In this document: one piece after another, positions 34,011-42,919 of the stretch
Position numbering within the stretch: the stretch's first letter is position 1
Layout: each line of letters begins with the position of its first letter
Assembly (NCBI GenBank): GCA_019694555.1
Contig: JAIBBS010000038.1
Location: forward strand, 1-55,386
Source of the DNA: Nannocystaceae bacterium
GTDB taxonomy: Bacteria > Myxococcota_A > Polyangia > Nannocystales > Nannocystaceae
Direction of reading: 5' to 3'
DNA: 55,386 nucleotides
Notes under the pieces: generated by a model
What the model was told of the DNA's origin: nothing
Databases searched by the model: none
Seen by the model: only the letters and a program-made list of their open reading frames with translations
Program-made: the position numbers and the translations under genes

Positions 34011-35386
34011 AGCTGCAGGATGGTGTCGTACAGGCGCTCGACGGTCTGGACGATGCGCGCGCCGGCCTGGTAGGCGCGCTCGAATCGGCTGAGATCGACG
34101 AGCTCCTCGTCGACCGAGACCCCGGTGCTCGACTGCAACAGGGCGGTGTTCTGCTCGTACATCGCCGCGGCCTCGTCGGCGGCGTCGTTTTGCGCGCGGG
34201 CGCGGCGACCGACGTCGCCGATCAGCGAGGCGACCTGCTGGCCGGCGGTCAGCGTGCCGCCGGCGGCGATGTTCGAGCCCGCGAGGTCGATCATCGCCAG
34301 CAGGTTGTCGTTGCCGCCGCTGGCGCTGGCGGCGGTGCTGGCGGCCGCGATCCACTCGGGGTGATCCTCGAGCCCGGCCGACAGCGCGAGCCCGGCGGCG
34401 GCGTCGGCCACCGCGGCGGGTTGGGCGAAGAACTCGCGGCCGCTGACGCCGTCGGTGCCGAAGCCGGCGACGTGCACGGTGTTGACCGCGGTCGCGAGGT
34501 CGTAGGCCAGCTGATCGAGCGCGTCGCCGGTCGCGACCAGCTCGTCGTCGCGCAGCGCGAGCCGCCCGCCGAGGCTGCCGCCCGAGAGCTGGCCGGTGAC
34601 GTCGAGCGCGGCGCCCGAGGGGTCGATGAGGTCGAGCCGCAGCAGCCCGTCGTTGCCGGTGTCGGAGGTGCCGCGCAGCTGCGACGCATGCTCGCCGCTG
34701 ACCAGCGGCATGCCGCCCTGCAGCAGCACCGTGATGCTGCCGTCGTCGCCGGCGATGGTGCTGACCTCGACGAGGTTCGACAGCTCGCCCAGCAGCTGCT
34801 GGCGACGATCGAGCTGCTCGGCGCGCTCGGTGGTGCCGGGCGCGGTCGCGACCAGGGCGCGGTTGTTGTCGGCCAACGAGGTCGCGAGCTGGTTGACGCG
34901 CTCGAGCTCGACCGCGATGGCGCCGTCGGTGCCGCGACGCTCGCGGTCGATGGTCGCGGCGGTCTCGCCGAAGGCCTGCGCCAGGGTCTGCGCGCGCGAG
35001 AGCACGTCGTTGCGCAGCTGCGTGTCGGCGGGGTCGGTGGCGAGCGAGCGCAGCGACGCGAAGAACGCGTCGAGCTGGCCGCCCAGGCCGTACTCGCCGT
35101 CGCCGAACTTGCCCTCGAGCGCGCCCAGGCCCTCGGCCATGGCCTGGTGCGCGCCGAGGCGGCTGTTGGCGAGCAGCACCCGGCGCTCGACCAGGTCGGC
35201 GGAGCGCCGCATCACCGCGGCGATGCCGACGCCGCCGCCTCGGCCCAGCGCCTCGAACTCGACCTCGCGACGGGCGTAGCCGACGGTACCGGCGTTGGCG
35301 GTGTTGTTGCTGACGACGCTCAGCGCGGCCTGGTGCGTCACCAGGGAGCTGCGTGCGATCTGCAGCAGGCCGGTCAGCGAGGTCAT
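34007..35386 (-). CDS. flgK: Hook-filament junction protein FlgK
   Basis: A 459-residue junction protein (HAP1). Start MTSLTGLLQIARSSLVTHQAAL and SVVSNNTANAGTVGYARREV give the conserved rod/hook-type motif; the C-terminal VDLSRFERAYQAGARIVQTVE is the usual D0 helix. It is on the short side of the family. One base separates its ATG from the FlgN-type gene stop, so translation is coupled to its probable chaperone. The stop overlaps flgL by ATGA. Confidence 0.95.
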   Translation of the reverse strand: MTSLTGLLQIARSSLVTHQAALSVVSNNTANAGTVGYARREVEFEALGRGGGVGIAAVMRRSADLVERRVLLANSRLGAHQAMAEGLGALEGKFGDGEYGLGGQLDAFFASLRSLATDPADTQLRNDVLSRAQTLAQAFGETAATIDRERRGTDGAIAVELERVNQLATSLADNNRALVATAPGTTERAEQLDRRQQLLGELSNLVEVSTIAGDDGSITVLLQGGMPLVSGEHASQLRGTSDTGNDGLLRLDLIDPSGAALDVTGQLSGGSLGGRLALRDDELVATGDALDQLAYDLATAVNTVHVAGFGTDGVSGREFFAQPAAVADAAAGLALSAGLEDHPEWIAAASTAASASGGNDNLLAMIDLAGSNIAAGGTLTAGQQVASLIGDVGRRARAQNDAADEAAAMYEQNTALLQSSTGVSVDEELVDLSRFERAYQAGARIVQTVERLYDTILQL

Positions 35387-35387
35387 G

Positions 35388-35765
35388 TCAGCCGACCTCG
35401 TGCGTGAGCACGGCGAGCGCCGACTCGCCGCGGCTGCGGCCGTAGGTGCCGTGGTTGCGACCGGTCAGCTGATCGACCATCGCGCCGACGGCGTCGAGGC
35501 TCGCCCGCAGCCGCCGCAGGTTCGCGCGCGCCTGGGCCTGGGTCTCGCGCTGCAGCGCGAGCAGCTGCTCACGCTGCGACTGCGCCAGCGCGGCCTGGCC
35601 CAGCGCCTGGCGTGCGGCCTCGAGCCGCGGCTGCAGCTCGAGCTTGGCCTCGGCCGCAGCCGCGATCGCGCCGAGATCGAAGCGTCGCAGCGCGGCATCC
35701 TCTGCGGTGAGCAGCAGCCCCAGCTGCCGCATGGTGTCGATGAGCTCGTCGGGGTCGCAGGACAC
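35388..35765 (-). CDS. flgN: FlgN-type export chaperone
   Basis: A 125-residue helical protein with a long coiled-coil-like middle (EAKLELQPRLEAARQALG, REQLLALQRETQAQARAN) and a C-terminal GRNHGTYGRSRGESALAVL. FlgN chaperones bind FlgK and FlgL before export. The gene is directly before flgK, the usual place. Sequence similarity in this family is low, so the call rests on place, size and helical form. The start is GTG at 35765. Confidence 0.75.
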   Translation of the reverse strand: MSCDPDELIDTMRQLGLLLTAEDAALRRFDLGAIAAAAEAKLELQPRLEAARQALGQAALAQSQREQLLALQRETQAQARANLRRLRASLDAVGAMVDQLTGRNHGTYGRSRGESALAVLTHEVG

Positions 35766-35809
35766 TGGCCACGCTCGCGCCGCGATGCAGCGCGCTCCTG
35801 CCAGGATCG

Positions 35810-36781
35810 CTATTCATCCGTCGTGCCAAGCCCGTCGTCGTCGCGGCTCGGCCCGACCGCGGCCGCGTGCGACCGCAGCGCGGCGATGCCGGTGCGACTG
35901 CGGCGGGCCTCGCCCTGCGCGTCGCCGTCGCTGCGCAGCCGCTCGAGGTAGCGCTGCGGGTCGATGGCGTGGCCGTCGCGTCGCGCCTCGAAGTGCAGGT
36001 GCGGACCGGTGCTCTGACCGGTGCTGCCGACATCCGCGATGGTCTCGCCGACGTCGACCAGGTCGCCCTCGCGCACGTACAGCTTGCTGGCGTGGGCGTA
36101 GCGGGTCACGACGCCATCGGGGTGACGGATCTCGACCATGTTGCCGTAGCCCTTGTGACGCTCGGCGGTGATGACCTCGCCGCGCTGCACCGCTCGGATC
36201 TCGCGCCCCTGCGGCGCGGCGATGTCGAGCCCGGCGTGGAAGCGGCGATCGCCGTGGATCGGGTGCGTGCGCCAGCCGTAGCCCGAGCTGGGCACGCCGC
36301 CGTCGACCGGGAACACGCCCGGCGTCGGCACGCCACCGTCGAAGGTGGTGCCGAGGCTGTCGTCCCACGCGGGCGCGGCACGACCGCGCGGCAGCGACGG
36401 CGCGCCCGCGATCGCGGGGGCACTCGGCCGCGGCGGCAGTGCGCTCGCCAGCGGTCGGCTGCCCGAGAGCAGCGTGTCGCCGCCATCGCCGGGCGTGCCC
36501 GCGAGCTGCCGCACCAGCGCGTCCTGCAGGCCCAGGCCACCGGCGGCGGCGTCGACCAGCGACTGATCGAACATCTCCTGGTAGGTGCCCTTGGCGAAGG
36601 CGTCGTCGCCCTCGCCGCCGATGGCACTGCTGGCGCGCATGGCCTTGACCAGCTCGCCCAGCAGCAGCGTCTCGAACTGCTTGGCCAGCGCCGCGGCCTC
36701 GCCGTCGCCGTCGCCGGTCGCGGGGCGCTCGCGCTGCGCGAGCGCGACGTCGGTCGCCGCCAGCGGCATCGGCGTGCGCAT
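35810..36781 (-). CDS. flgJ: FlgJ-type rod cap fused to an M23 peptidase
   Basis: A 323-residue protein. Residues 28-95 (LAKQFETLLLGELVKAMR, GTYQEMFDQSLVDAAAGG) are the FlgJ rod-binding domain that caps the growing rod. After a Pro/Ala linker comes an M23/LytM peptidase with the zinc ligands in RRFHAGLD and GPHLHFE and the typical GYGNMVEIRHPDG. In enterics the second domain is a muramidase; here an endopeptidase replaces it. It probably clears peptidoglycan for the rod. The ATG overlaps the flgI stop by ATGA. Confidence 0.92.
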   Translation of the reverse strand: MRTPMPLAATDVALAQRERPATGDGDGEAAALAKQFETLLLGELVKAMRASSAIGGEGDDAFAKGTYQEMFDQSLVDAAAGGLGLQDALVRQLAGTPGDGGDTLLSGSRPLASALPPRPSAPAIAGAPSLPRGRAAPAWDDSLGTTFDGGVPTPGVFPVDGGVPSSGYGWRTHPIHGDRRFHAGLDIAAPQGREIRAVQRGEVITAERHKGYGNMVEIRHPDGVVTRYAHASKLYVREGDLVDVGETIADVGSTGQSTGPHLHFEARRDGHAIDPQRYLERLRSDGDAQGEARRSRTGIAALRSHAAAVGPSRDDDGLGTTDE

Positions 36782-37911
36782 CACTGCACCTCGACCTCGG
36801 CGCGCAGGGCCCCGGCTTGCTTCATCGCCAGCAGGATCGCGACCAGATCGCGCGGGCTCACGCCCAGCGAGTTGAGGCTCGCGACCACGTCGCCCAGCGT
36901 CGGCGCGGGCCCCAGCACCGCGATGTCGCCACCGTCCTCGGTCACGCTCACGTCGGAGCGCTGCACGGTCTGGGTCGAGCCGCGGGCGAGCGCGCCGGGC
37001 TGCGACACCTCCTGGCGCTCGTCGACCTGCACCGTGAGCGAGCCGTGGCTGACGGCGCAGGCCATGACCTCGACGTCGGCGCCCATGACCACGGTGCCGG
37101 TCTTCTCGTTGATGACCACGCGCGCGTTCTGATCGGGCGCGATCTGCAGGTTCTCGATGGTCGCGACCAGGCGCACGATGTCCTTGCGCTTGGACTTGGG
37201 CACGTCGACCAGCACCGTGCCCGGGTCGGGTGCATGGGCCACGACCGCGCCGAGCCGCTCGTTGATCGCCTCGCTCACGCGCGCGGCGGTGGTGAAGTCG
37301 GGCCGGTCGAGCGCGACCGTCAGCGGCTTGTCGGCGCTGAGCTTGAAGCCGAGCTCCTTGGCCACGAGACCGCCGTCGGGCACCTGTCCGACCGTGGGGT
37401 GGTTCTTGCTGACGCCGCTGCCGCTCTTGCCGTCGGCGGCCCAGCCACCGACCATCAGCGGGCCCTCGGCCCACGCGTAGGTCTCGCCGTTGCCACCTTT
37501 GAGCGCGGTCGGCAGCAGCGTGCCGCCGAACAGCGACTTGGCGTTGCTCGCCGACGAGACCGTGACGTCGATGCGACCGCCGATGCGGGAAAACGGCGGC
37601 AGGCGTGCGGTGACCATCACCACCGCGACGTTCTTGGCCTTGATCTGCTGCGGCGTGATGATGGTGCCGAAGCGTCGACCCAGCAGGTTGGCGACCATCT
37701 GCTGCGTCTGCGCGCTCTGCAGGTTGTCGCCGGTGCCGGCGAGGCCCACGACCAGGCCGTAGCCCACCAGCGGGTTGCTGGCGACGCCGCGGATGGTCGC
37801 GAGGTCCTTGAGCCGCTCGGCCTGGGCATTGCCGCCCAGCGCGAACGCGGCCAGCGTCACGAACAACAGCGTCAGGGTGCGGACCAGGGGCAGGGGCGTT
37901 CGGCGGGGCAT
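36781..37911 (-). CDS. flgI: Flagellar P-ring protein FlgI
   Basis: A 376-residue periplasmic ring protein with a Sec signal peptide (LLFVTLAAFALGGNAQA). The mature start ERLKDLATIRGVASNPLVGYG is a family hallmark (cut here), as is ITPQQIKAKNVAVVMVTA and the C-terminal LNSLGVSPRDLVAILLAMKQAGAL, split. FlgI surrounds the rod at the peptidoglycan. It shows that the organism has a Gram-negative envelope. Followed by the FlgJ-M23 gene with ATGA overlap and preceded by flgH by 26 bases. Confidence 0.97.
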   Translation of the reverse strand: MPRRTPLPLVRTLTLLFVTLAAFALGGNAQAERLKDLATIRGVASNPLVGYGLVVGLAGTGDNLQSAQTQQMVANLLGRRFGTIITPQQIKAKNVAVVMVTARLPPFSRIGGRIDVTVSSASNAKSLFGGTLLPTALKGGNGETYAWAEGPLMVGGWAADGKSGSGVSKNHPTVGQVPDGGLVAKELGFKLSADKPLTVALDRPDFTTAARVSEAINERLGAVVAHAPDPGTVLVDVPKSKRKDIVRLVATIENLQIAPDQNARVVINEKTGTVVMGADVEVMACAVSHGSLTVQVDERQEVSQPGALARGSTQTVQRSDVSVTEDGGDIAVLGPAPTLGDVVASLNSLGVSPRDLVAILLAMKQAGALRAEVEVQ

Positions 37912-37937
37912 GGTTTCGGCCTTGCAGCGAGCGGGCG

Positions 37938-38630
37938 TCAGAACGGGAACGCGTGGTCGAGCGCGCGGTGGAGCAGGCCGGGGCGCTGCTTGTCGCTGAC
38001 CACGCCGCGGCCGGAGAAGTCGATGCGCGCGTCGAGGATGCGCGCCGAGGCCACGGTGTTGGCCATGTCGATGTCGAACGGCCGCACCACACCCGAGAGG
38101 TACAGGTGGGTCTCCTCGGCGTTGATCTGGATCGACTTGGTGCCCTCGATGAAGAGGTCGCCGTTGGGCAGCACCTGCTTGACCTGGCACGGGATCATCG
38201 CGGTCACGGTGCCGGTGCGCTTGGTCTCGCCGTCGCCCTCGAACGACGACTCGAACATGGCCTTGACCAGCGCGGCCGCGTCGACGTTGGGGTGCTTCTT
38301 GGCGTAGCGCTCCATCATGCCCAGGAAGTTGTTGATGCCGCCCTCGACGCTGCTCTTGCGCTTGGTCTTGGTGCTGGCGTTGTTGACCGCGTCGGCGGAT
38401 TCCTCGATGCGCACGATCACGAGATCGCCGAGTCGGCGGCTGCGCGCGTCCTCGAGCACGTTGGCGGTGTGCTCGCCCCACAGCAGCCCGCTGTCGCCGG
38501 CCGCGTCGCTGGCGTAGTGGCCGGGCTTGTAGTTGCGCGTGGGGAACTTGTAGTGGACCACCGGCCCGGCGCAGCCCATCAGCGACACCGCGAGCCCGAT
38601 GCCCAGCGCGAGCCACAGCGACGTCCTCAT
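37938..38630 (-). CDS. flgH: Flagellar L-ring lipoprotein FlgH
   Basis: A 230-residue outer-membrane lipoprotein (lipobox SLMGC). It contains the conserved RRLGDLVIVRIEESADAVNN, split, LPNGDLFIEGTKSIQINAEE and YLSGVVRPFDID segments. FlgH forms the L-ring bush through which the rod passes. The ATG overlaps the flgA stop (ATGA). With flgA and flgI it makes the usual flgA-H-I order. Final Cys modification depends on Lnt, also coded in this window. Confidence 0.96.
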   Translation of the reverse strand: MRTSLWLALGIGLAVSLMGCAGPVVHYKFPTRNYKPGHYASDAAGDSGLLWGEHTANVLEDARSRRLGDLVIVRIEESADAVNNASTKTKRKSSVEGGINNFLGMMERYAKKHPNVDAAALVKAMFESSFEGDGETKRTGTVTAMIPCQVKQVLPNGDLFIEGTKSIQINAEETHLYLSGVVRPFDIDMANTVASARILDARIDFSGRGVVSDKQRPGLLHRALDHAFPF

Positions 38631-39568
38631 CGTGCACCCCCGCGGCCGGCGAGGTGCACGGTGCCGGCGGCGTCGACCGTCACCACCAGCGTGCGGCTGT
38701 CGTCGTCGACCGGCTTGACGCGGATGCTCTGGCCCGGCGCGCCGTCTTGCTGCGCGACGACCTGCCGCGTGACGGTGATGCCGGGGCGGCTCGCGATCAT
38801 GTCGACGACGCTGCCGCGGGTGATCACCGGCGGTGCCTCGGTGACGCTGCGCCGCAGCGGCGCGGCCTGCTGCTGGCGCGAGCGCAGCCGCTTGCCGACC
38901 AGCTGATCGGTGCGGGTGATCGCGCCGTCGGGCAGATCGTCGAGCCCGACGTCGCGCAGCTCGACGTGATCGTCGGTCACGGTGGTGCCCGGCGGCAGGG
39001 TCTCGCGCAGCACCGGCGTCTTGGCCACGCCGGTGAGCGTCACGGTCGCCTGCTGCGTGGACCAGCGGCGCGTGCCCACGGTGACGTGCACCGTCACGGT
39101 CGTGGCGCGACGCAGGCGACCCATCGCGATCTCGACGGTGTGACCGCCCGGCGGGACCATGATGGCCTCGAGCCCGGCGACGTGGGCGACGTCGACGCCC
39201 AGGGGCAGCTCGGCCAGCACCGCCGCGGTGACCTCGGCGGTCAGCGCCTCGGCCTCGATGCGCTCGGCCTGCCGGCGCACGTCCTGGCGCGCCGGCAGCG
39301 AGCTCGCGAGCGTCGGATCGGCGCCGGCGCGACGCAGCGCCTCGATCACGGCCGAGCGCGCGATCGTGGTCTTGCGACCCGGCGCGGGCGCGGGTCCGAG
39401 ATCGACGCCGAGCACGTCGCGCGGCAGCGTCGGCGACAGATCGCCGAGCACGATGCGATCGGCGTCGACGACGATCGCACGCGCTGCGGTGGCGCGCACG
39501 GTCGCGCCGGCGGACGGCGCGACCATGCCCAGGGCGAGGGCGAGCAGGCTGGCGGCGAGGCGTGACAC
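38627..39568 (-). CDS. flgA: P-ring assembly chaperone FlgA
   Basis: A 313-residue periplasmic chaperone for the P-ring. It has a signal peptide (LLALALGMVAPSAGA), and the C-terminal SAF domain carries the hallmarks VLRETLPPGTTVTDDHVELR, split, VGKRLRSRQQQAAPLRRS and VVAQQDGAPGQSIRVK. The start is GTG at 39568. It lies 10 bases after flgG and overlaps flgH. Confidence 0.93.
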   Translation of the reverse strand: MSRLAASLLALALGMVAPSAGATVRATAARAIVVDADRIVLGDLSPTLPRDVLGVDLGPAPAPGRKTTIARSAVIEALRRAGADPTLASSLPARQDVRRQAERIEAEALTAEVTAAVLAELPLGVDVAHVAGLEAIMVPPGGHTVEIAMGRLRRATTVTVHVTVGTRRWSTQQATVTLTGVAKTPVLRETLPPGTTVTDDHVELRDVGLDDLPDGAITRTDQLVGKRLRSRQQQAAPLRRSVTEAPPVITRGSVVDMIASRPGITVTRQVVAQQDGAPGQSIRVKPVDDDSRTLVVTVDAAGTVHLAGRGGAR

Positions 39569-39578
39569 GGGCGGGACC

Positions 39579-40364
39579 TCAGACGGTGTTGGCGGTGGTC
39601 TGCAGCATCTCGTCGCCGGCCTGGATGACCTTCGAGTTGATGTCGTACGCGCGCTGGCTCGAGATGAGGTTGATCATCTCTTCGACGACCTTGACGTTGG
39701 ACATCTCGAGCGAGCCCTGCGACAGCGTGCCCAGGCCCTGCTGTCCGGGCGGGCCGCTCTGGGGATCGCCGCTGGCGGTGGTGGCCTTGTAGAAGTTGCG
39801 GCCGATGGCCTGCAGGCCCGAGGGGTTGACGAAGTTGACCAGCTGGATCTGGCCGACCTCGGTCGGTGCGGTCTCACCCTGGATCGTGGCCGAGACCGTG
39901 CCGTCCTGTCCGATCGTCACCGAGGTGGCGCCCGGCGGGATCGCGATCGACGGGTCGAGCAGGAAGCCGTCGGTGGTGACGAGCTGACCCTGCTGGTCGA
40001 GCTCGAAGTTGCCGGCGCGCGTGAACGCGATCTCGCCGCCGGGCAGCGTGACCTGGAAGAAGCCGTTGCCCTCGATCGCGAGATCGAGCTGGTTGCCGGT
40101 CTGCATGAGATCGCCGGTGGCGAAGCTGCGGTGGGTCGCGGCCGTGCGCACGCCGGTGCCGACCTGCAACCCCGAGGGCACGAACGTGCCCTGCGCCGAG
40201 GTCGTGCCCGGTGCGCGCACGGTCTGGTAGAGCAGGTCCTGGAAGTCGGCGCGCTGCTTCTTGAAGCCGGTGGTGTTGACGTTGGCGAGGTTGTTCGAGA
40301 TGACGTCGATGCGCTGTTGCTGGGCATCCATGCCGGTGGCAGCGGTGTGGAGGGCGCGGATCAT
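39579..40364 (-). CDS. flgG: Distal rod protein FlgG
   Basis: A 261-residue rod protein. Standard opening [20 protein letters not shown] and [19 protein letters not shown]; the C-terminal [17 protein letters not shown] and [20 protein letters not shown] are near-consensus FlgG. The length equals that of the enteric protein. It follows flgF by 17 bases. It forms the stiff drive shaft through the P- and L-rings coded just downstream. Confidence 0.97.
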   Translation of the reverse strand: MIRALHTAATGMDAQQQRIDVISNNLANVNTTGFKKQRADFQDLLYQTVRAPGTTSAQGTFVPSGLQVGTGVRTAATHRSFATGDLMQTGNQLDLAIEGNGFFQVTLPGGEIAFTRAGNFELDQQGQLVTTDGFLLDPSIAIPPGATSVTIGQDGTVSATIQGETAPTEVGQIQLVNFVNPSGLQAIGRNFYKATTASGDPQSGPPGQQGLGTLSQGSLEMSNVKVVEEMINLISSQRAYDINSKVIQAGDEMLQTTANTV

Positions 40365-40381
40365 CGGGGGTCGGGCTCCTG

Positions 40382-41104
40382 TCAGCGGCTGCTGAGGATC
40401 TTCTGGTCGAGACGGCGGTACTCGGCCATGACCTTGTGGGCGGTCTGGAAGTCCTGGGTGAGCTGCACGAGCTCGACGAGCCCGCGCACCGGGTTGACGT
40501 TGCTGCTCTCGATCGCGCCGCCTTGCACGCGCGCGTCGGGCAGATCCTGCAGGTCGGCCGCCGCCGCACGCAGGTGGGTGTCACCGACGGGGATCAAACG
40601 CGTCGGGTCGACGTCCACGATCGCCAACCGTGCGACGATCGTGCCGTCTTGCGTGACGCTACCGTCGCTGCCGACGCTGGGCTGGCCGCCCTCGGGCCGC
40701 AGCTGGATGGGGCTGCCGCCGCTGCCGCTGCCGCCGAGCACGGGGTTGCCGAGCACGTCGACCAGGCGTCCGTCGTTGCCGAGGCGGAAGTTGCCCGCGC
40801 GCGTGACCAGCGGGCCGTCGGGGCCCTGGACCACGAAGTAGCCGCGGCCGTCGATGGCGACGTCGAGCGGGTTGGCGCTGGCGGTGATGTTGCCGGGTGT
40901 GTCGTCGATCGCGGTGCCGGTCAGCGAGACGAAGCCCTTTTGCTGGGGGCGGCCGTCGTCGGTCGGGACCACGAAGGCCGAGAACTGCGCCCGCGCCTGG
41001 CGGAAGCCCGGCGTCGACGCGTTGGCGACGTTGTTGGCGACCAGGTCGAGGCGCTGCTGCGCCGCGATCGCGCCCGACATTGCGATGTAGATGCCGTTGG
41101 CCAT
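40382..41104 (-). CDS. flgF: Proximal/distal rod protein FlgF
   Basis: A 240-residue rod protein with opening [38 protein letters not shown] and C-terminal [20 protein letters not shown]. It matches FlgF better than FlgG by the [11 protein letters not shown] start and by the [18 protein letters not shown] end. It lies 11 bases after fliA and before flgG, the usual order. FlgB and FlgC, the other rod parts, are not in the window. Confidence 0.93.
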   Translation of the reverse strand: MANGIYIAMSGAIAAQQRLDLVANNVANASTPGFRQARAQFSAFVVPTDDGRPQQKGFVSLTGTAIDDTPGNITASANPLDVAIDGRGYFVVQGPDGPLVTRAGNFRLGNDGRLVDVLGNPVLGGSGSGGSPIQLRPEGGQPSVGSDGSVTQDGTIVARLAIVDVDPTRLIPVGDTHLRAAAADLQDLPDARVQGGAIESSNVNPVRGLVELVQLTQDFQTAHKVMAEYRRLDQKILSSR

Positions 41105-41115
41105 GATCGTCTCCC

Positions 41116-41979
41116 TCAGCCGTGCCGCAACAGGTGGCGCAGGCGACCGGTGGCCTCGCCCATGATCTGGCACACGCGTGACTCGGTGACGCCGACCTGC
41201 AGCCCGATCTCCTTGAGCGTCATCTCGCGGTGGTAGTACATGTCGAGGATCAGCTGCTGCCGCTCGGGCAGCCCCGCGATGGCGTTGCGCAGGCGCGCAT
41301 GCAGCTCGCGGATGCCGGTGGCCTCGTCGGGACCGAGGATCTTGGCCGACAGCTCGGCCGCACGGTCGTTGCCCTCGTCGCCGTGCTGCAGATCCTCGAG
41401 GCTCAGCACGCGCACGCTGCCGATGCGATCGACCAGGCGGCGGTAGTCCTCGTGGCTCATCTCCAGCGCGTCGGCGATCTCGGCCTCCGACGGTGGGCGG
41501 CCCAGCCGCGCCGTCAGCTCCTGGGTCTTGCGCGCCAGGCGTTTGGCGGTGAGCCGGGCGTTGCGCGCCATCAGGTCGTAGCGCCGCAGCTCGTCGAGGA
41601 TCGCGCCCTTGATGCGGAACTCGGCGAAGGTCTCGAAGCGATCGGCCTTGCTGGGATCGAAGCGGTCCATGGCATCGAGCAGGCCCAGCGTGCCGGCGCC
41701 GATGAGATCGTCGAGCGAGACGTGGGCCGGCAGCGAGCGCGCCATGCGGGTGGCGATGCGGCGCACGAACTCGAGGTAGCGCGTGGCGTCGAGGCGCGGG
41801 CGCACCGGTGCCTCGTTGGCCGCGGGTTCGTGGCCGACCTCGACGCGCGCGTGCTCGTGATCGAGGCTCGAGTTGGCGGCGGTGTCCGACGCCGGCGCGC
41901 TCGTCTGCGGTGCGGCCTCGGCCGCGGCCGCGCTGGCGCGGCGCGAGTGGGCCCTGCGGGCGATTCCCAAGCGGGTCAT
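41116..41979 (-). CDS. fliA: Flagellar sigma factor FliA (sigma-28 family)
   Basis: A 287-residue sigma factor. After a low-complexity N-terminal stretch, region 2 has RIATRMARSLPAHVSLDDLIG, GLLDAMDRFDPSKADRFETF and EFRIKGAILDELRR; region 3 has LTARLGRPPSEAEIADAL; region 4 has LPERQQLILDMYYHREMTL and GVTESRVCQIMGEA. It should transcribe late genes such as flagellins, though no clear sigma-28 box was found by eye. It lies between flhG and flgF in one tight operon. Confidence 0.95.
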   Translation of the reverse strand: MTRLGIARRAHSRRASAAAAEAAPQTSAPASDTAANSSLDHEHARVEVGHEPAANEAPVRPRLDATRYLEFVRRIATRMARSLPAHVSLDDLIGAGTLGLLDAMDRFDPSKADRFETFAEFRIKGAILDELRRYDLMARNARLTAKRLARKTQELTARLGRPPSEAEIADALEMSHEDYRRLVDRIGSVRVLSLEDLQHGDEGNDRAAELSAKILGPDEATGIRELHARLRNAIAGLPERQQLILDMYYHREMTLKEIGLQVGVTESRVCQIMGEATGRLRHLLRHG

Positions 41980-41980
41980 C

Positions 41981-42919
41981 TCAGGCCCCCTTCTGTCGCA
42001 GCAGGCGGCGCCAGAACAGGCGCAGCGCGCCCTCCCGGTCGTCACGGTGGTCGGCGCGCGCGAGCGTGTCGGCGATGTCGCCGATGGCGAGCGCCGCGGG
42101 CGAGCGGGGGTAGGCCACGACCACCGGCTCGCCGCGCATGACCGCGCGGTTGATCGAGCCGTCGCGGGGAATCGCGCCGAGGTAGTCGAGCCCGACGTTG
42201 AGGAAGCGCTCGGCCAGCGCCAGCAGGCGGCGGAACACCTGCTCGCCTTCGGCGTCGCTGCCGACCATGTTGGCGAGCACGTGGACCCGGCGCACCGCGC
42301 AGCGCGTGCACAGCACCTTGAGCATGCCGTAGGCGTCCGCGACGCTGGTGGGCTCGGGCGTCACGACCAGCACGATGTCCTTGGCCGCGGCGGCGAAGCC
42401 GATGGCGTTGCCACCGATGCCGGCGCCGGTGTCGACCACGATCGCGTCGAAGCGCGAGTCGAGCCCGTCGATGGCGGTGAAGAGGTCACGCCGCGCGACG
42501 TCGCTGAGGTTGGCGAGGTCGTGCTGACCCGAGGCGCCCGGCAACAGCCACACATTGGGCGGACCCGGCACCACGACCTCGTCGACGGTGGCCTCGCCGC
42601 GCAACAGGTCGGCGGTGGTGTACGTCGGCGCGACGCCCATCACGATGTCGAGGTTGGCCAGGCCCAGGTCGGCGTCGATGGCCAACACCCGCGCGCCGCG
42701 CTGGCCCAGCGCGATCGCGAGGTTGGCCGAGATGTTGGTCTTGCCCACGCCGCCTTTGCCCGAGGTCACCGCGATGACGGTGGGCGACAGCCGCACGGTG
42801 GCGCTGCGCAACGGGATGACGTCGCCGAGGTTGATCGGCGGCTCGTTCGGGGGCGCGGCCGCGGTCGCGTCGGGCGCGGCCGGGGTCGAAGATGCGGGGT
42901 TTCGGGCGTCGGGTTTCAT
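41981..42919 (-). CDS. flhG: Flagellar number/position ATPase FlhG (FleN, MinD-like)
   Basis: A 312-residue MinD-type ATPase. The deviant Walker A TSGKGGVGKTNISANLA, AIDADLGLANLDI and DAIVVDTGAGIG are complete. FlhG limits flagellar number together with FlhF. The first 45 residues are Ala/Pro-rich and lack the DQAxxLR helix that in other species activates the FlhF GTPase. The ATG overlaps flhF (ATGA) and fliA follows by 1 base, the usual flhF-flhG-fliA order of polar flagellates. Confidence 0.95.
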   Translation of the reverse strand: MKPDARNPASSTPAAPDATAAAPPNEPPINLGDVIPLRSATVRLSPTVIAVTSGKGGVGKTNISANLAIALGQRGARVLAIDADLGLANLDIVMGVAPTYTTADLLRGEATVDEVVVPGPPNVWLLPGASGQHDLANLSDVARRDLFTAIDGLDSRFDAIVVDTGAGIGGNAIGFAAAAKDIVLVVTPEPTSVADAYGMLKVLCTRCAVRRVHVLANMVGSDAEGEQVFRRLLALAERFLNVGLDYLGAIPRDGSINRAVMRGEPVVVAYPRSPAALAIGDIADTLARADHRDDREGALRLFWRRLLRQKGA

